DNA from: Ramlibacter sp. Leaf400
GTDB taxonomy: Bacteria > Pseudomonadota > Gammaproteobacteria > Burkholderiales > Burkholderiaceae_C
Direction of reading: 5' to 3'
DNA length: 64,000 nt
NCBI RefSeq assembly: GCF_001424545.1
Contig: NZ_LMQL01000001.1
Span: 187,198 to 251,197 of the forward strand
Part shown: positions 52,142 to 60,349 of the stretch, piece after piece
Numbering within the stretch: position 1 is the first letter of the stretch
Layout: each line of letters starts with the position of its first letter
Position numbers and translations under genes: made by a program
The notes under the pieces: model-generated
Database searches by the model: none
Told to the model about the DNA's origin: nothing
The model's input: only the letters and a program-made list of their open reading frames with translations

Positions 52142-52956
52142 TTCTGGCGGAAGACTTCGCGTGCGACGGTGCTGGCCGTCACGGCGCTGGGCCAGCCGGC
52201 GTAGAACGCCAGGTGGGTGATGGCCTCGACGAGCTCCTGCTCGGTCAGGCCGTTGTCGCGTGCGCGCTGCAGGTGCGAGCGCAGCTGGTCGGGCCGGTTC
52301 ATCGCGATCAGCGCGCTGACGGTGGCCAGGCTGCGGTCGCGCGGCGACAGGCCGGGGCGCGCCCACACGTCGCCGAACAGCACGTCGTCCGTCAGCTGGG
52401 CGAGCTTGGGGTTGACGTCGCCCAGCAATCGCTGGGCGGGCGTCGGCGATGCCGGCGCTGGAGCCGATGAGGCGGCAGGGGCCTGGCGCGCCGCGCGGTA
52501 CTGCGGGTCGCTGACCTTCTCGAGCCAGTCGACGGCCTTGCCCTCCAGTTGCTCGGCAATGGCGTAGTGCGCCATGCCGTGGGTGGGCGAGGCGCCGTGC
52601 CAGTGCTTGGCGCCCGGCGGGATCCAGACGACGTCGCCCGGCCGGATCTCCTGCACCGGACCGCCCCAGGCCTGCACCAGGCCCAGGCCCTGGGTGACGA
52701 TCAGGGTCTGGCCCAGCGGATGGGTGTGCCACGCCGTGCGCGCACCGGACTCGAAGGTGACCAGGCCGCCGCCGACGCGGGCGGGGGCCTCGGCGCTGAA
52801 GCGCGAGTCGACGCGCACGGCGCCGGTGAAGTTCTCGGCCGGTCCGGGCGCGGACGGTTGCGATCCGTTGCGGGTGATCTTCAGGCCCGGGTCGGCCTGG
52901 GCGCTGGCGGCCGCCGCCATCGAAAGCGACAGGACGGCCATGGCAAGTGATTTCAT
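52138..52956 (-). CDS. Exported cupin plus carboxymuconolactone decarboxylase-like fusion
   Basis: The 272-residue protein has a Sec signal ([19 protein letters not shown], then QAD), a cupin barrel with metal-binding [20 protein letters not shown] and [20 protein letters not shown], and a C-terminal CMD-like domain, [20 protein letters not shown] with [20 protein letters not shown]. Fusions of these two domains are known in the gamma-CMD/cupin family. It is the first gene of the operon with the aldehyde oxidoreductase, so it probably acts on the same or a related compound in the periplasm. ATG 52956 is chosen by signal-peptide position. Confidence 0.88.
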   Translation of the reverse strand: MKSLAMAVLSLSMAAAASAQADPGLKITRNGSQPSAPGPAENFTGAVRVDSRFSAEAPARVGGGLVTFESGARTAWHTHPLGQTLIVTQGLGLVQAWGGPVQEIRPGDVVWIPPGAKHWHGASPTHGMAHYAIAEQLEGKAVDWLEKVSDPQYRAARQAPAASSAPAPASPTPAQRLLGDVNPKLAQLTDDVLFGDVWARPGLSPRDRSLATVSALIAMNRPDQLRSHLQRARDNGLTEQELVEAITHLAFYAGWPSAVTASTVAREVFRQK

Positions 52957-53075
52957 GCTGAGGTGCAAAGGAGGAGGGCGCGCGAGGGTGGAAGGGCACT
53001 GTAGGGAGCCCCGCGGCATCGCACTAGCCGGCGCCGGCTTGATGGATTCGCAACGCGGAATTGATAATCGACCGC

Positions 53076-54047
53076 ATGCCCATCAACGAACTGCGTTCGA
53101 TCGCCACGTTCGCCAAGACGGCCGAACTCGGCAGCCTGAGGCGTGCGGCGCAGGCCCAGGGCATGACGCCGCAGGCGGCGAGCCAGGCGCTGGCGCAGCT
53201 GGAGACGCACCTGGGCGTGCGGCTCTTCCACCGCACCACGCGCAGCATGTCGCTCACCGACGAGGGGCGGCAATTCCTGGAGGCCGCCTTGCCCGCGCTG
53301 GCGGGGCTGCAGCGGGCGCTGGAGATCACCCGCCGCGCCAAGGACGACATCGCCGGGCCGCTGCGCATCGTCGGTCCGCGCTCGGTCTTCACGCCGGTGC
53401 TGTGGCCGCTGCTGGATGAGTTCTGCCGCCGCTATCCACAGGTGCAGCCCGACGTGGAACTGGACGACCGCGTGGGCAACTGGGTCGAGGACCGGGTGGA
53501 CGTGGGCTTCCGGGTCGGCATCTCCGCGGCGGAAGGCGTCATCGCGCGACGGCTCTTTCCCCTGCAGCTCATCATCTGTGCGGCGCCCTCGTACCTCGAG
53601 CGCCACGGTGCGCCGGACAGCCTGGGCGCGCTGGCCAGCCACCGCTGCAGCACCTTCCGCCATGCGGGCACCGGCCGCATCCTTCCGTGGTTCGTGAAGG
53701 TGGACGAGAGCGTGATCGAGCTGCCGGTGGTGCCGGCCTTGTGCCTGAACGACGAGGCCATCGAGACCGAAGCCGTGCTGGCCGGCCACGTCATCGGCTT
53801 TCTGACCGGCGTGGCCGCGACGTCCCACATCCGCGCCGGGCGCCTGGTGCCGCTGCTCACGCAGCACATCGCCGACCGCTCCAGCGTGTTCGTGTACTAC
53901 GGCAGCCGCGCCGCCCAACCCACCCGCGTGCGCGCCTTCATCGACCTGGCCGTCGAGCGGCTGGTCGGCAATCCGGCGTACGTCCTCACGGCCGAGGAAC
54001 TGGCCGCCGCGGAGGCCGACGGCCGCCGCCGGCACGAGAAACCGTAG
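53076..54047 (+). CDS. LysR family transcriptional regulator, divergent to the pao operon
   Basis: The 323-residue protein has a CrgA-like LysR N-terminus ([20 protein letters not shown], then [20 protein letters not shown]) and effector domain (about 90-300) with [20 protein letters not shown]. It is divergent from the cupin-pao operon with 119 bp between the starts, the classic LysR arrangement. GATAAT lies 7 nt upstream of ATG and no Shine-Dalgarno is seen. It probably senses an aldehyde or related aromatic. Confidence 0.9.
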   Translation: MPINELRSIATFAKTAELGSLRRAAQAQGMTPQAASQALAQLETHLGVRLFHRTTRSMSLTDEGRQFLEAALPALAGLQRALEITRRAKDDIAGPLRIVGPRSVFTPVLWPLLDEFCRRYPQVQPDVELDDRVGNWVEDRVDVGFRVGISAAEGVIARRLFPLQLIICAAPSYLERHGAPDSLGALASHRCSTFRHAGTGRILPWFVKVDESVIELPVVPALCLNDEAIETEAVLAGHVIGFLTGVAATSHIRAGRLVPLLTQHIADRSSVFVYYGSRAAQPTRVRAFIDLAVERLVGNPAYVLTAEELAAAEADGRRRHEKP

Positions 54048-54133
54048 CGCAATTTTCGGCGCGGGCGCCATGCCCGATGGGGCCATGACCCGAGTCGATG
54101 CAGGCACGCTGCGCAGGCCTAAACTGCTGCGCT

Positions 54134-54982
54134 GTGAGCAACCTCGCGAAGCCTGCGACCCGGATGCGGCAGCTGATCCTGAAGTTCGTCTTGAGGGTCC
54201 TGAGAAGCGTGGGCCTGCGCGTGCACCAGCTCACTGGACGGACCCAGGACGAAGGAATCGAAAGAAGCGGCTTCGCACTCCACCGGGGCTACCGACTGCC
54301 GCCCAGGAGCCTGCGGGGCAGGATGTGCGGAGACGCTTTCCGCACCAACAGCTTCTTCTTTTTGTCCGGCGTGCTCGAGGCCACGAAGTTCCCGCAGAGG
54401 CTGGGTTACACCCAGGGCTCGCGTGTGGTCGACATCGGGTCCGGACTGGGCCGGGTGGCCACCGGGCTGCTCGCGGAGTTCGGCGACGTGCATTACCTCG
54501 GCATCGACGCCAACGAGGATTTCGTATGCTGGTGCAAGGACAACATCGAGAGCCGGCATCCCAGCTTCCGATTCGTCCACCTGGACATGGCCAACGAGTT
54601 GTACAACCCCGCGGGCGCCCTGGATGGCAGCGAGCTGCGGTTGCCGGTGGACGATGACTCGGCGGACATCGTCTACCTCTGGGGCGTCTTCTCGAACATG
54701 GTGCCCGCGCACGTCGAAGCGTATGCCGGCGAGATCGCCAGGATCCTTCGCCCCCAGGGCCGATGCTTCCTCACTGCGTTCGTCGAGGACGGTGTCCCCG
54801 ACGTCACGTTCAACCCGACGGACTACGTCCCCTACGCCTGCAATGAGCCGCTCACCGTCGTGCGGTACAGCAGGCCATGGCTCTTCTCGACCTTGCAGCG
54901 GCACGGCCTGCAGGTCGCGGACTTCCGCCACCACGGGACCATGTTCCCGATGCACAGCGAGATCTACCTGGCCAAGGCGTAG
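54134..54982 (+). CDS. Class I SAM-dependent methyltransferase with N-terminal extension
   Basis: The 282-residue protein has a methyltransferase core with motif I GSRVVDIGSGLGRVATGLLA, YLGIDANEDFVCWCKDNIES, and a proline-rich FSNMVPAHVEAYAGEIARIL followed by LRPQGRCFLTAFVEDG. The first 70 residues are basic and unlike other methyltransferases. Codon and base composition are less GC-biased than the surroundings. GTG 54134 is preceded by TAAACT at 8 nt and no Shine-Dalgarno; ATG 54098 would add 12 residues. Substrate unknown; a cell-surface or lipid target is possible but unsupported. Confidence 0.82.
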   Translation: MSNLAKPATRMRQLILKFVLRVLRSVGLRVHQLTGRTQDEGIERSGFALHRGYRLPPRSLRGRMCGDAFRTNSFFFLSGVLEATKFPQRLGYTQGSRVVDIGSGLGRVATGLLAEFGDVHYLGIDANEDFVCWCKDNIESRHPSFRFVHLDMANELYNPAGALDGSELRLPVDDDSADIVYLWGVFSNMVPAHVEAYAGEIARILRPQGRCFLTAFVEDGVPDVTFNPTDYVPYACNEPLTVVRYSRPWLFSTLQRHGLQVADFRHHGTMFPMHSEIYLAKA

Positions 54983-55107
54983 GGCGCGCGCAGGTTCAGC
55001 GACATGCCTGGAATTCGTAAGCGGCGCCGCGAGTGGTATCCGCAGGCGTGAGGCGGGGAGGAACGCGGTTCAAATGCGCGGCTTCTCCACCCCAGACCTT
55101 CTCGACC

Positions 55108-55302
55108 ATGCCGGACACCGACACCAACGCGAAAGCGAACCAGTCCCGCATCATCCGGGACCTGCGGCAGCTGCGCGATATCGCGCAACGTGAGCACGGC
55201 CCCCAGGCCAGGTCGACCCGGCAGATCCAGGAAGCCCTGGGAAAGGCCGAGCGGGAACAGCGCATGTCCGGGGCTCGAGCGGACGGCTGGAAGCCGGAGT
55301 GA
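55108..55302 (+). CDS. Small charged protein of unknown function
   Basis: The 64-residue product is not recognised. It is hydrophilic and helical, with IIRDLRQLRDIAQREHGPQA and IQEALGKAEREQRMSGARA. No signal or membrane segment is seen. ATG 55108 is chosen over a start at 55033 because the upstream residues are Cys/Arg-rich shadow. The upstream AT content is low, and there is no clear ribosome site, so it could be a false open frame. Confidence 0.4.
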   Translation: MPDTDTNAKANQSRIIRDLRQLRDIAQREHGPQARSTRQIQEALGKAEREQRMSGARADGWKPE

Positions 55303-55357
55303 TTCCGGCAGGGCGCGCGCACCGGGCCGGTCCTGATCCCTCGCCCGCCGACCATTT

Positions 55358-55369
55358 GTTACATGTAAC
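55358..55369. promoter_or_regulatory. Perfect 12 bp palindrome upstream of a small membrane protein gene
   Basis: GTTACATGTAAC is a perfect palindrome in an AT-rich patch (TTTGTTACATGTAACCTTG). It lies 47 bp upstream of the start of the 34-codon gene at 55417 and could be an operator or part of a promoter. No matching regulator is known from the sequence. Confidence 0.45.
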
Positions 55370-55416
55370 CTTGCCCGGCAGGATCACACTGCTGAGACAA
55401 CGACATGGAGACAACC

Positions 55417-55521
55417 ATGGAACACGAAGGTCCCGGGCTGCTTTGCAGCGACTGGTTCTGGATCGGCGGTGGCCTGTCGCTTGTGTTCTGGATCGAACTG
55501 ATCCGACTGGCCAGCCCCTAG
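55417..55521 (+). CDS. Candidate 34-residue small membrane protein
   Basis: The open frame encodes MEHEGPGLLCSDWFWIGGGL then SLVFWIELIRLASP, a single hydrophobic helix with aromatic residues at the ends. GGAGACA at 55407-55413 ideally spaces an ATG at 55417; an earlier in-frame ATG at 55405 would add four residues. It is too short to be expected by chance with such a ribosome site. It belongs to no family I recognise. A palindrome sits upstream. Confidence 0.55.
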   Translation: MEHEGPGLLCSDWFWIGGGLSLVFWIELIRLASP

Positions 55522-55558
55522 CCCCCGCAGCGGCGGAAAGACCTGAGCAGGCGCCGGG

Positions 55559-56191
55559 TCAGCTCCGCCGGCCGATCTTCACCCACGCCTCGCTTCGCAC
55601 CCCCGGGCGATAGGGGCTGTCGAGGTGCTTGGCGATGACGCCTTCGACCTGCGCTTTCAAGTCGGTGCTGGCCGGCACGTCGCTGACGAAGAGCAGGGTC
55701 GGATCGTCCGAGCTGGACAACAACTCCTGCAACCTCTTCTTGCGCGTGGTGAGCGGCAGGTGCATCACGGAACGGCCCTCGTGCACCAGGATGTCGAAGA
55801 CTGCGAAGGTGACCCCGGGCGAAACCGGATGGAGCCGGCGCTTGCGGGCGCGCTCCTGGAGCCAGTCCAGGTGGGAGACGCCTTCCTCGTCGAGGACGCA
55901 GACTTCGCCGTCGAGGATGTGGGGCCCCCCGGACAGATCCATCAGGGCCCTGGCGACCTCGGGGAACCAGCTGGTGCATGTGCGGCCGGCTTTCGAGCGC
56001 AGTCGCACCTGCCCCTGGTCGAGAGCCGCCAGGCATCGGTAGCCGTCGTACTGCTTTTCGTAGATCCAGTCCGGGTCGGTGAAGGGTGGCCGCAGGCCCT
56101 CCAGCGCAAGCATCGGAGCGGGAATGGGAATCACGACGTTGCGGCGGGGAGGCCGCAGCGCTTCAAGGTGATCCTCATTGATTCGTTCCAT
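55559..56191 (-). CDS. ATP-dependent DNA ligase-like adenylation domain with altered motif I
   Basis: The 210-residue protein resembles the ligase domain of LigD but lacks the C-terminal OB domain. Motif III (HILDGEVCVLDEEGVS), IIIa (FAVFDILVHEG), IV (AQVEGVIAKHLDSPYRPG) and V (AWVKIGR) are readable. Motif I reads EKQYDGYR (residues 45-52): the catalytic Lys position of ExKxDGxR is Gln47, with a Lys one residue earlier. It may therefore be inactive or use a shifted nucleophile. ATG 56191 is chosen; upstream codons to 56386 look like shadow. No Ku gene is seen. Confidence 0.78.
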   Translation of the reverse strand: MERINEDHLEALRPPRRNVVIPIPAPMLALEGLRPPFTDPDWIYEKQYDGYRCLAALDQGQVRLRSKAGRTCTSWFPEVARALMDLSGGPHILDGEVCVLDEEGVSHLDWLQERARKRRLHPVSPGVTFAVFDILVHEGRSVMHLPLTTRKKRLQELLSSSDDPTLLFVSDVPASTDLKAQVEGVIAKHLDSPYRPGVRSEAWVKIGRRS

Positions 56192-56462
56192 GTGGGTGGC
56201 GGATGGAGCTGGCACCTCGCGCCTTGCAGGCGCAAGAAGGTGCCCTGCGCACTCGCATCGCCTGTGCCAGGGAAAGCTCAACAGCGCAAGGATGAGGAGA
56301 ACCGGCGGGGGCGCCGGCAGAAGGCCCGATCGCGCGACTTCATCCACGCGGAAGGTGGGGCAGATGGCCCACCCGGAGGGTGACAAGGCCCAGCGCTGCC
56401 CGGTGGGTTGGTGCGCAAGTGGCTGTCGAGCCGTGCGGCCTGCCTGGAGGAAGACCCGGCCT

Positions 56463-56537
56463 TGGCGCCCCCGGCGGGAATCGAACCCACATCTAGCGCT
56501 TAGGAGGCGCTCGTTCTATCCATTGAACTACGGCGGC
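56463..56537 (-). tRNA. tRNA-Arg (anticodon CCT)
   Basis: The minus strand folds into a cloverleaf with D-stem GTTC/GAAC, anticodon stem AGCGC/GCGCT around the loop CTCCTAA (anticodon CCT, read as Arg AGG), a four-base variable loop and T-arm GTGGG-TTCGATT-CCCGC. The 3' CCA is encoded (56463-56465 on the plus strand). The acceptor stem GCCGCCG pairs with CGGGGGC except for a G4-G69 mismatch. Confidence 0.95.
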
Positions 56538-56599
56538 GGGAGAGCGGCATTGTAGAGGGGAGGGCGACTGCCGGTGCCTGCCCTCGGCCCGTCGCCGTG

Positions 56600-57790
56600 C
56601 TACTTGGACAGCAGCCGCATCGCCTCTTCCAGCCCCTTGATCGTCATCGGGTACATGCGCTGGTTCATCAGCTGCTGGATGACGGCGATGCTCTGGCGGT
56701 ACTGCCAGACGCCATGGGGCTCGGGATTGATCCAGGCGAACTTCGGGAAGGCCTGCGTCAGGCGCTGCAGCCATTCGGCGCCGGCTTCCTCGTTGTTGTA
56801 TTCGACGCTGCCGCCCGGCTGCAGGATCTCGTAGGGGCTCATGGTGGCGTCGCCCACGAAGATCAGTTTGTAGTCCTTGTTGTACTTGCGGATGATGTCC
56901 AGCGTCGGGAACTTCTCCGAGAAGCGCCGGCGGTTGTTCTTCCACATGAAGTCGTAGACGCAGTTGTGGAAGTAGTAGAACTCCAGGTGCTTGAACTCGG
57001 CCTTGGCCGCCGAGAACATCTCTTCGACGCGGTGGATGTGCTCGTCCATCGTGCCGCCCACGTCCATCAGCAGCAGCACCTTCACGTTGTTGTGCCGCTC
57101 CGGGACCATCCGGATGTCCAGGTAGCCGGCGTTGGCGGCGGTGGAGCGGATGGTGTCGTCCAGGTCCAGCTCCTCGGCCGCGCCCTCGCGCGCGAACTTG
57201 CGAAGGCGGCGCAGCGCGATCTTGATGTTGCGCGTGCCCAGCTCCTGGGTGTCGTCGTAGTCCTTGTAGGCGCGCTGGTCCCACACCTTCACCGCGCTGC
57301 GGTTGCGGCCCTTGTCCTGGCCGATGCGCACGCCCTGCGGGTTGTAGCCGTAGGCGCCGAAGGGCGAGGTGCCGCCGGTGCCGATCATCTTGCTGCCGCC
57401 CTCGTGCCGCTCCTTCTGCTCCTCGAAGCGCTTCTTGAGCGTCTCCATGAGCTCGTCCCAGCCCATCTTCTCGATCTTGGCCTTCTCCTCGGGCGAGAGT
57501 TCGAGTTCCAGGTTCTTGCGCAGCCACTCCAGCGGGATGTCCTTGCTGAAGTCGGCCAGCATCTCCACGCCCTTGAAGTACGCGGCGAAGGCGCGGTCGA
57601 ACTTGTCGTAGTGCTTCTCGTCCTTCACCAGCGCGGTGCGCGACAGGTAATAGAAGTCGTCGACCGACCAGCCGTTGTCGCCGGCGGGGCCGACCACGCC
57701 TTCCTGCAGCGCCTCCAGCAGGGTGAGGTATTCCTTGACCGAGACCGGCAGCTTGGCGCTGCGCAGCGTGTAGAAGAAGTCGATCAGCAT
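56600..57790 (-). CDS. VWA domain protein (CoxE-like)
   Basis: The 396-residue protein has a C-terminal von Willebrand factor A-type domain: VKVLLLMDVGGTMDEHIHRV, with a partly degenerate MIDAS (DxGGT in place of DxSxS), and LIFVGDATMSPYEILQPGGS. The N-terminal region (LIDFFYTLRSAKLPVSVKEY) is typical of the CoxE family. Such proteins work with MoxR AAA ATPases in assembling or metal-loading target enzymes. It is the last gene after GNAT, a small membrane protein and MoxR on the minus strand. Target unknown. Confidence 0.88.
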   Translation of the reverse strand: MLIDFFYTLRSAKLPVSVKEYLTLLEALQEGVVGPAGDNGWSVDDFYYLSRTALVKDEKHYDKFDRAFAAYFKGVEMLADFSKDIPLEWLRKNLELELSPEEKAKIEKMGWDELMETLKKRFEEQKERHEGGSKMIGTGGTSPFGAYGYNPQGVRIGQDKGRNRSAVKVWDQRAYKDYDDTQELGTRNIKIALRRLRKFAREGAAEELDLDDTIRSTAANAGYLDIRMVPERHNNVKVLLLMDVGGTMDEHIHRVEEMFSAAKAEFKHLEFYYFHNCVYDFMWKNNRRRFSEKFPTLDIIRKYNKDYKLIFVGDATMSPYEILQPGGSVEYNNEEAGAEWLQRLTQAFPKFAWINPEPHGVWQYRQSIAVIQQLMNQRMYPMTIKGLEEAMRLLSK

Positions 57791-57806
57791 CGCGAGCCTT
57801 TTCGGT

Positions 57807-58403
57807 TCAGTCGCGGGGCCTGTCCAGCTGGTACTGAAGGTGGGCCTTGACCTCGGGCCATTCGCCCGCGGCCAGGCTGTACATCACCGTATCACGGACC
57901 GTGCCGTCGCGCCGCAGGGCGTGGTGCCGCAGCACGCCGTCCTTGCGGGCGCCCAGCCGCTCGATGGCGCGCTGGCTGGCGAAGTTGTAGTTGTCGGTGC
58001 GCCAGCCGACCAGCCGGGCGCCCAGCACCTCGAACGCATGGGTCATCAGCAGCAGCTTGCAGCTGGTGTTGACGTGGGTGCGCTGGGCGCTGCGGGCGTA
58101 CCAGGTATAGCCGATCTCCAGCCGCTCGACCGGCCGCACGATGTCGTGGAAGCGGGTGGTGCCGATCACGCGGCCGCTGGCGGGGTCGAGCACCACGAAG
58201 GGCAGCATGTGGCCCTCCTGCTGGCCGCGCAGCGCGGCGGCGACGTAGTCGGCGGTCTCGCCCGGCGCGGGCACCGACGTCACGCGAAGGGTCCACAGCT
58301 CGCCGTCGCACGCGGCCGCTTCCAGCGCCTGGGCATGGCCGGCCGACATCGGCTCCAGCCGGACCAGCGGGGACTGCAGGGTGCAGGGCTCGGGCGTCCT
58401 CAT
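57807..58403 (-). CDS. GNAT family N-acetyltransferase (RimJ/RimL-like)
   Basis: The 198-residue protein resembles RimJ/RimL-type acetyltransferases, with LVRLEPMSAGHAQALEAAAC, VIGTTRFHDIVRPVERLEIG and YTWYARSAQRTHVNTSCKLL, then the acetyl-CoA-binding TDNYNFASQRAIERLGARKDG. It may acetylate a protein N-terminus or a small molecule. ATG 58403 overlaps the upstream small-membrane-protein stop (ATGA). It sits inside the MoxR/VWA operon, which is unusual, and could be a passenger. Confidence 0.88.
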   Translation of the reverse strand: MRTPEPCTLQSPLVRLEPMSAGHAQALEAAACDGELWTLRVTSVPAPGETADYVAAALRGQQEGHMLPFVVLDPASGRVIGTTRFHDIVRPVERLEIGYTWYARSAQRTHVNTSCKLLLMTHAFEVLGARLVGWRTDNYNFASQRAIERLGARKDGVLRHHALRRDGTVRDTVMYSLAAGEWPEVKAHLQYQLDRPRD

Positions 58404-58621
58404 GCCTCGTTCTTCTCCTGCCGGCGGTTGCGCAGCCGGCGCGCCAGCGACAGGCCGATGCCCCCGCCCAGGCCGGCCAGCACGATGCCGCCGATGGCGC
58501 TGCCGCCATAGCCGGCGGCCAGGGGGTCGAAGCCGACCAGCCGGCCCAGGCCCCACGCGACCAACACCCCGGCCAGGAAGCCGACGGCGTCGGTCAGGCC
58601 TTCGATCAGCAGTCGGTTCAT
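58400..58621 (-). CDS. Small two-span membrane protein
   Basis: The 73-residue protein is dominated by hydrophobic, glycine-rich segments (GFLAGVLVAWGLGRLVGFDP and GSAIGGIVLAGLGGGIGLSL) and ends in a basic tail ARRLRNRRQEKNEA. It probably sits in the inner membrane. It is 13 bp downstream of the MoxR gene and overlaps the GNAT gene by 4 bp. No family is recognised. Confidence 0.75.
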   Translation of the reverse strand: MNRLLIEGLTDAVGFLAGVLVAWGLGRLVGFDPLAAGYGGSAIGGIVLAGLGGGIGLSLARRLRNRRQEKNEA

Positions 58622-58634
58622 CGTGGTGCTCCGG

Positions 58635-59477
58635 TCAGCGGTTGTGACGCTGCATGAACACCAGTTTCTCGAACAGGGTGACGTCCTGTTCGTTCTTCAG
58701 CAGCGCGCCCACCAGCGGCGGCACCGCCACCTTGTCGTCCTTGCTCTGCAGGGCTTCGAGCGGGATGTCTTCCGCGACCAGCAGCTTGAGCCAATCGAGC
58801 AGCTCGGACGTGCTGGGCTTCTTCTTCAGGCCCGGCAGGTTGCGCACGTCGTAGAAGGTCTTCATCGCCGCCGTGAGCAGGTCCTTCTTCAGGGCGGGAA
58901 AGTGGACGTCGACGATCTTCTTCATCGTGTCGGCGTCGGGGAACTTGATGTAGTGGAAGAAGCAGCGGCGCAGGAAGGCGTCGGGCAGCTCCTTCTCGTT
59001 GTTGGAGGTGATGAACACCAGCGGGCGGTGCGCCGCCTTCACCAGCTCGCGCGTCTCGTAGACGTAGAACTCCATCCGGTCCAGCTCGCGCAGCAGGTCG
59101 TTGGGGAATTCGATGTCGGCCTTGTCGATCTCGTCGATCAGCAGCGCCACCGGCCGGTCGGCCGTGAAGGCCTGCCAGAGCACGCCCTTGACGATGTAGT
59201 TGTGGATGTCCTTGACCTTCTCGTCGCCCAGTTGCGAGTCGCGCAGGCGGGACACCGCGTCGTACTCGTACAGGCCCTGCTGCGCCTTGGTGGTGGACTT
59301 GATGTGCCACTGCAGCAGCGGCATCTCGAGCGCCTGCGCGACCTCCTCGGCCAGCATCGTCTTGCCGGTGCCGGGCTCGCCCTTGACCAGGAGCGGGCGC
59401 TTGAGCGTGATGGATGCGTTGACCGCCAGCATCAGGTCCTGCGTGGCGACGTAGTTCTGCGAGCCTTGGAATTTCAT
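58635..59477 (-). CDS. MoxR family AAA ATPase
   Basis: The 280-residue ATPase has Walker A KGEPGTGKTMLAEEVAQAL, Walker B VALLIDEIDKADIEFPNDLL and sensor-1 FITSNNEKELPDAF, plus the arginine finger region DAFLRRCFFHYIKFPDA. MoxR proteins act as chaperones with a VWA partner, here the CoxE-like protein at 56600. It is the first gene of the minus-strand operon. ATG 59477 is selected; readings to 59666 are shadow. A divergent cytochrome c gene starts 93 bp away. Confidence 0.92.
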   Translation of the reverse strand: MKFQGSQNYVATQDLMLAVNASITLKRPLLVKGEPGTGKTMLAEEVAQALEMPLLQWHIKSTTKAQQGLYEYDAVSRLRDSQLGDEKVKDIHNYIVKGVLWQAFTADRPVALLIDEIDKADIEFPNDLLRELDRMEFYVYETRELVKAAHRPLVFITSNNEKELPDAFLRRCFFHYIKFPDADTMKKIVDVHFPALKKDLLTAAMKTFYDVRNLPGLKKKPSTSELLDWLKLLVAEDIPLEALQSKDDKVAVPPLVGALLKNEQDVTLFEKLVFMQRHNR

Positions 59478-59518
59478 GGGAGGGTGCGGGAGGCGCCAGG
59501 GCCGTTGAGGTGCGGCCC

Positions 59519-59524
59519 TATAAT
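59519..59524 (+). promoter_or_regulatory. Consensus -10 of the cytochrome c gene
   Basis: TATAAT is a perfect -10 hexamer, with a TG-free, GC-rich upstream region and no clear -35. The start ATG is 45 bp downstream, so the transcript would have a normal leader. Confidence 0.5.
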
Positions 59525-59569
59525 CGCCGGTTGATTCGAAAACGGACGCTCGTCGATTGTGCGCGCAAA

Positions 59570-60286
59570 ATGAATAAGTTGTTGACCCCGCTTTTCGCCC
59601 TGCTTGTCGCGTCTGCGACCGGATTCGCACATGCCCAGGCGCCTGCCGCGCCCGCGGCTTCCGCACCGGCGGCCGCCGCGTCCGCGCCCGCCGCGGCCCC
59701 GGCCAGCCCGGCGTCGCTGCAGGCCAAGATCGCCATGTGCCTGGGCTGCCACAACATCCCCGGCTACCAGGCCAGCTTCCCCGAAGTGCACCGCGTGCCC
59801 ATGATCGCCGGCCAGACGCCCGCGTACATCGAGTCGGCGCTGGGCGCCTACAAGAGCGGCGAGCGCAAGCACCCCACCATGCGCGGCGTCGCCGACCAGT
59901 TGTCCGAGCAGGACATCAAGGACATCGCCGCCCACTACGGCAAGCTCGGTGGCACCGCCACCGTGGCCGAGAAGGCCAGCCGCGAGCCGAGCGCGCAGGT
60001 CGCCGCGCTGCTGCAGAAGGCCGCCTGCGTGTCCTGCCACGGCGCCAACTTCTCCAAGCCGATCGCGCCCAACTACCCGAAGATCGGCGGCCAGCACAAG
60101 GATTACCTGTACGTCGCGCTGCGTGCGTACAAGCAGGAGAACAACCCGGCCGTCGGCCGCAATAACGGCATCATGGGCGGCATCGCCAAGCAGTTCAGCA
60201 ACGCCGAACTGAAGGCCATGGCCGACTACATCAGCAGCCTGGACGGCGACCTCAAGACGGTGCCGGACTCGCGCTTCCACCATTGA
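59570..60286 (+). CDS. Diheme cytochrome c (c4-like)
   Basis: The 238-residue precursor has a Sec signal (MNKLLTPLFALLVASATGFA and HAQ) and an Ala/Pro-rich linker (about 23-50), then two heme c motifs: CLGCH (Cys57) and CVSCH (Cys153). Distal Met ligands are expected in VPMIAGQTP and GIMGGIAKQF. It carries electrons in the periplasm, probably to a cbb3-type oxidase. The ATG lies 45 bp after a TATAAT; a strong terminator follows. A Pro/Ala-rich tether is unusually long but seen in other Burkholderiales. Confidence 0.92.
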   Translation: MNKLLTPLFALLVASATGFAHAQAPAAPAASAPAAAASAPAAAPASPASLQAKIAMCLGCHNIPGYQASFPEVHRVPMIAGQTPAYIESALGAYKSGERKHPTMRGVADQLSEQDIKDIAAHYGKLGGTATVAEKASREPSAQVAALLQKAACVSCHGANFSKPIAPNYPKIGGQHKDYLYVALRAYKQENNPAVGRNNGIMGGIAKQFSNAELKAMADYISSLDGDLKTVPDSRFHH

Positions 60287-60311
60287 GCACCGCCGCCCTG
60301 GCGGCATGAAG

Positions 60312-60337
60312 AAAGGCCCGCTCGCGCGGGCCTTTTT
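60312..60337. terminator. Intrinsic terminator between cytochrome c and DUF1841 genes
   Basis: A perfect 10 bp stem, AAAGGCCCGC (60312-60321) and GCGGGCCTTT (60326-60335), encloses the loop TCGC and is followed by two more T. The A-tract on the other side lets it work for the convergent DUF1841 gene as well. Confidence 0.88.
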
Positions 60338-60349
60338 GCTTTGCGGCCC

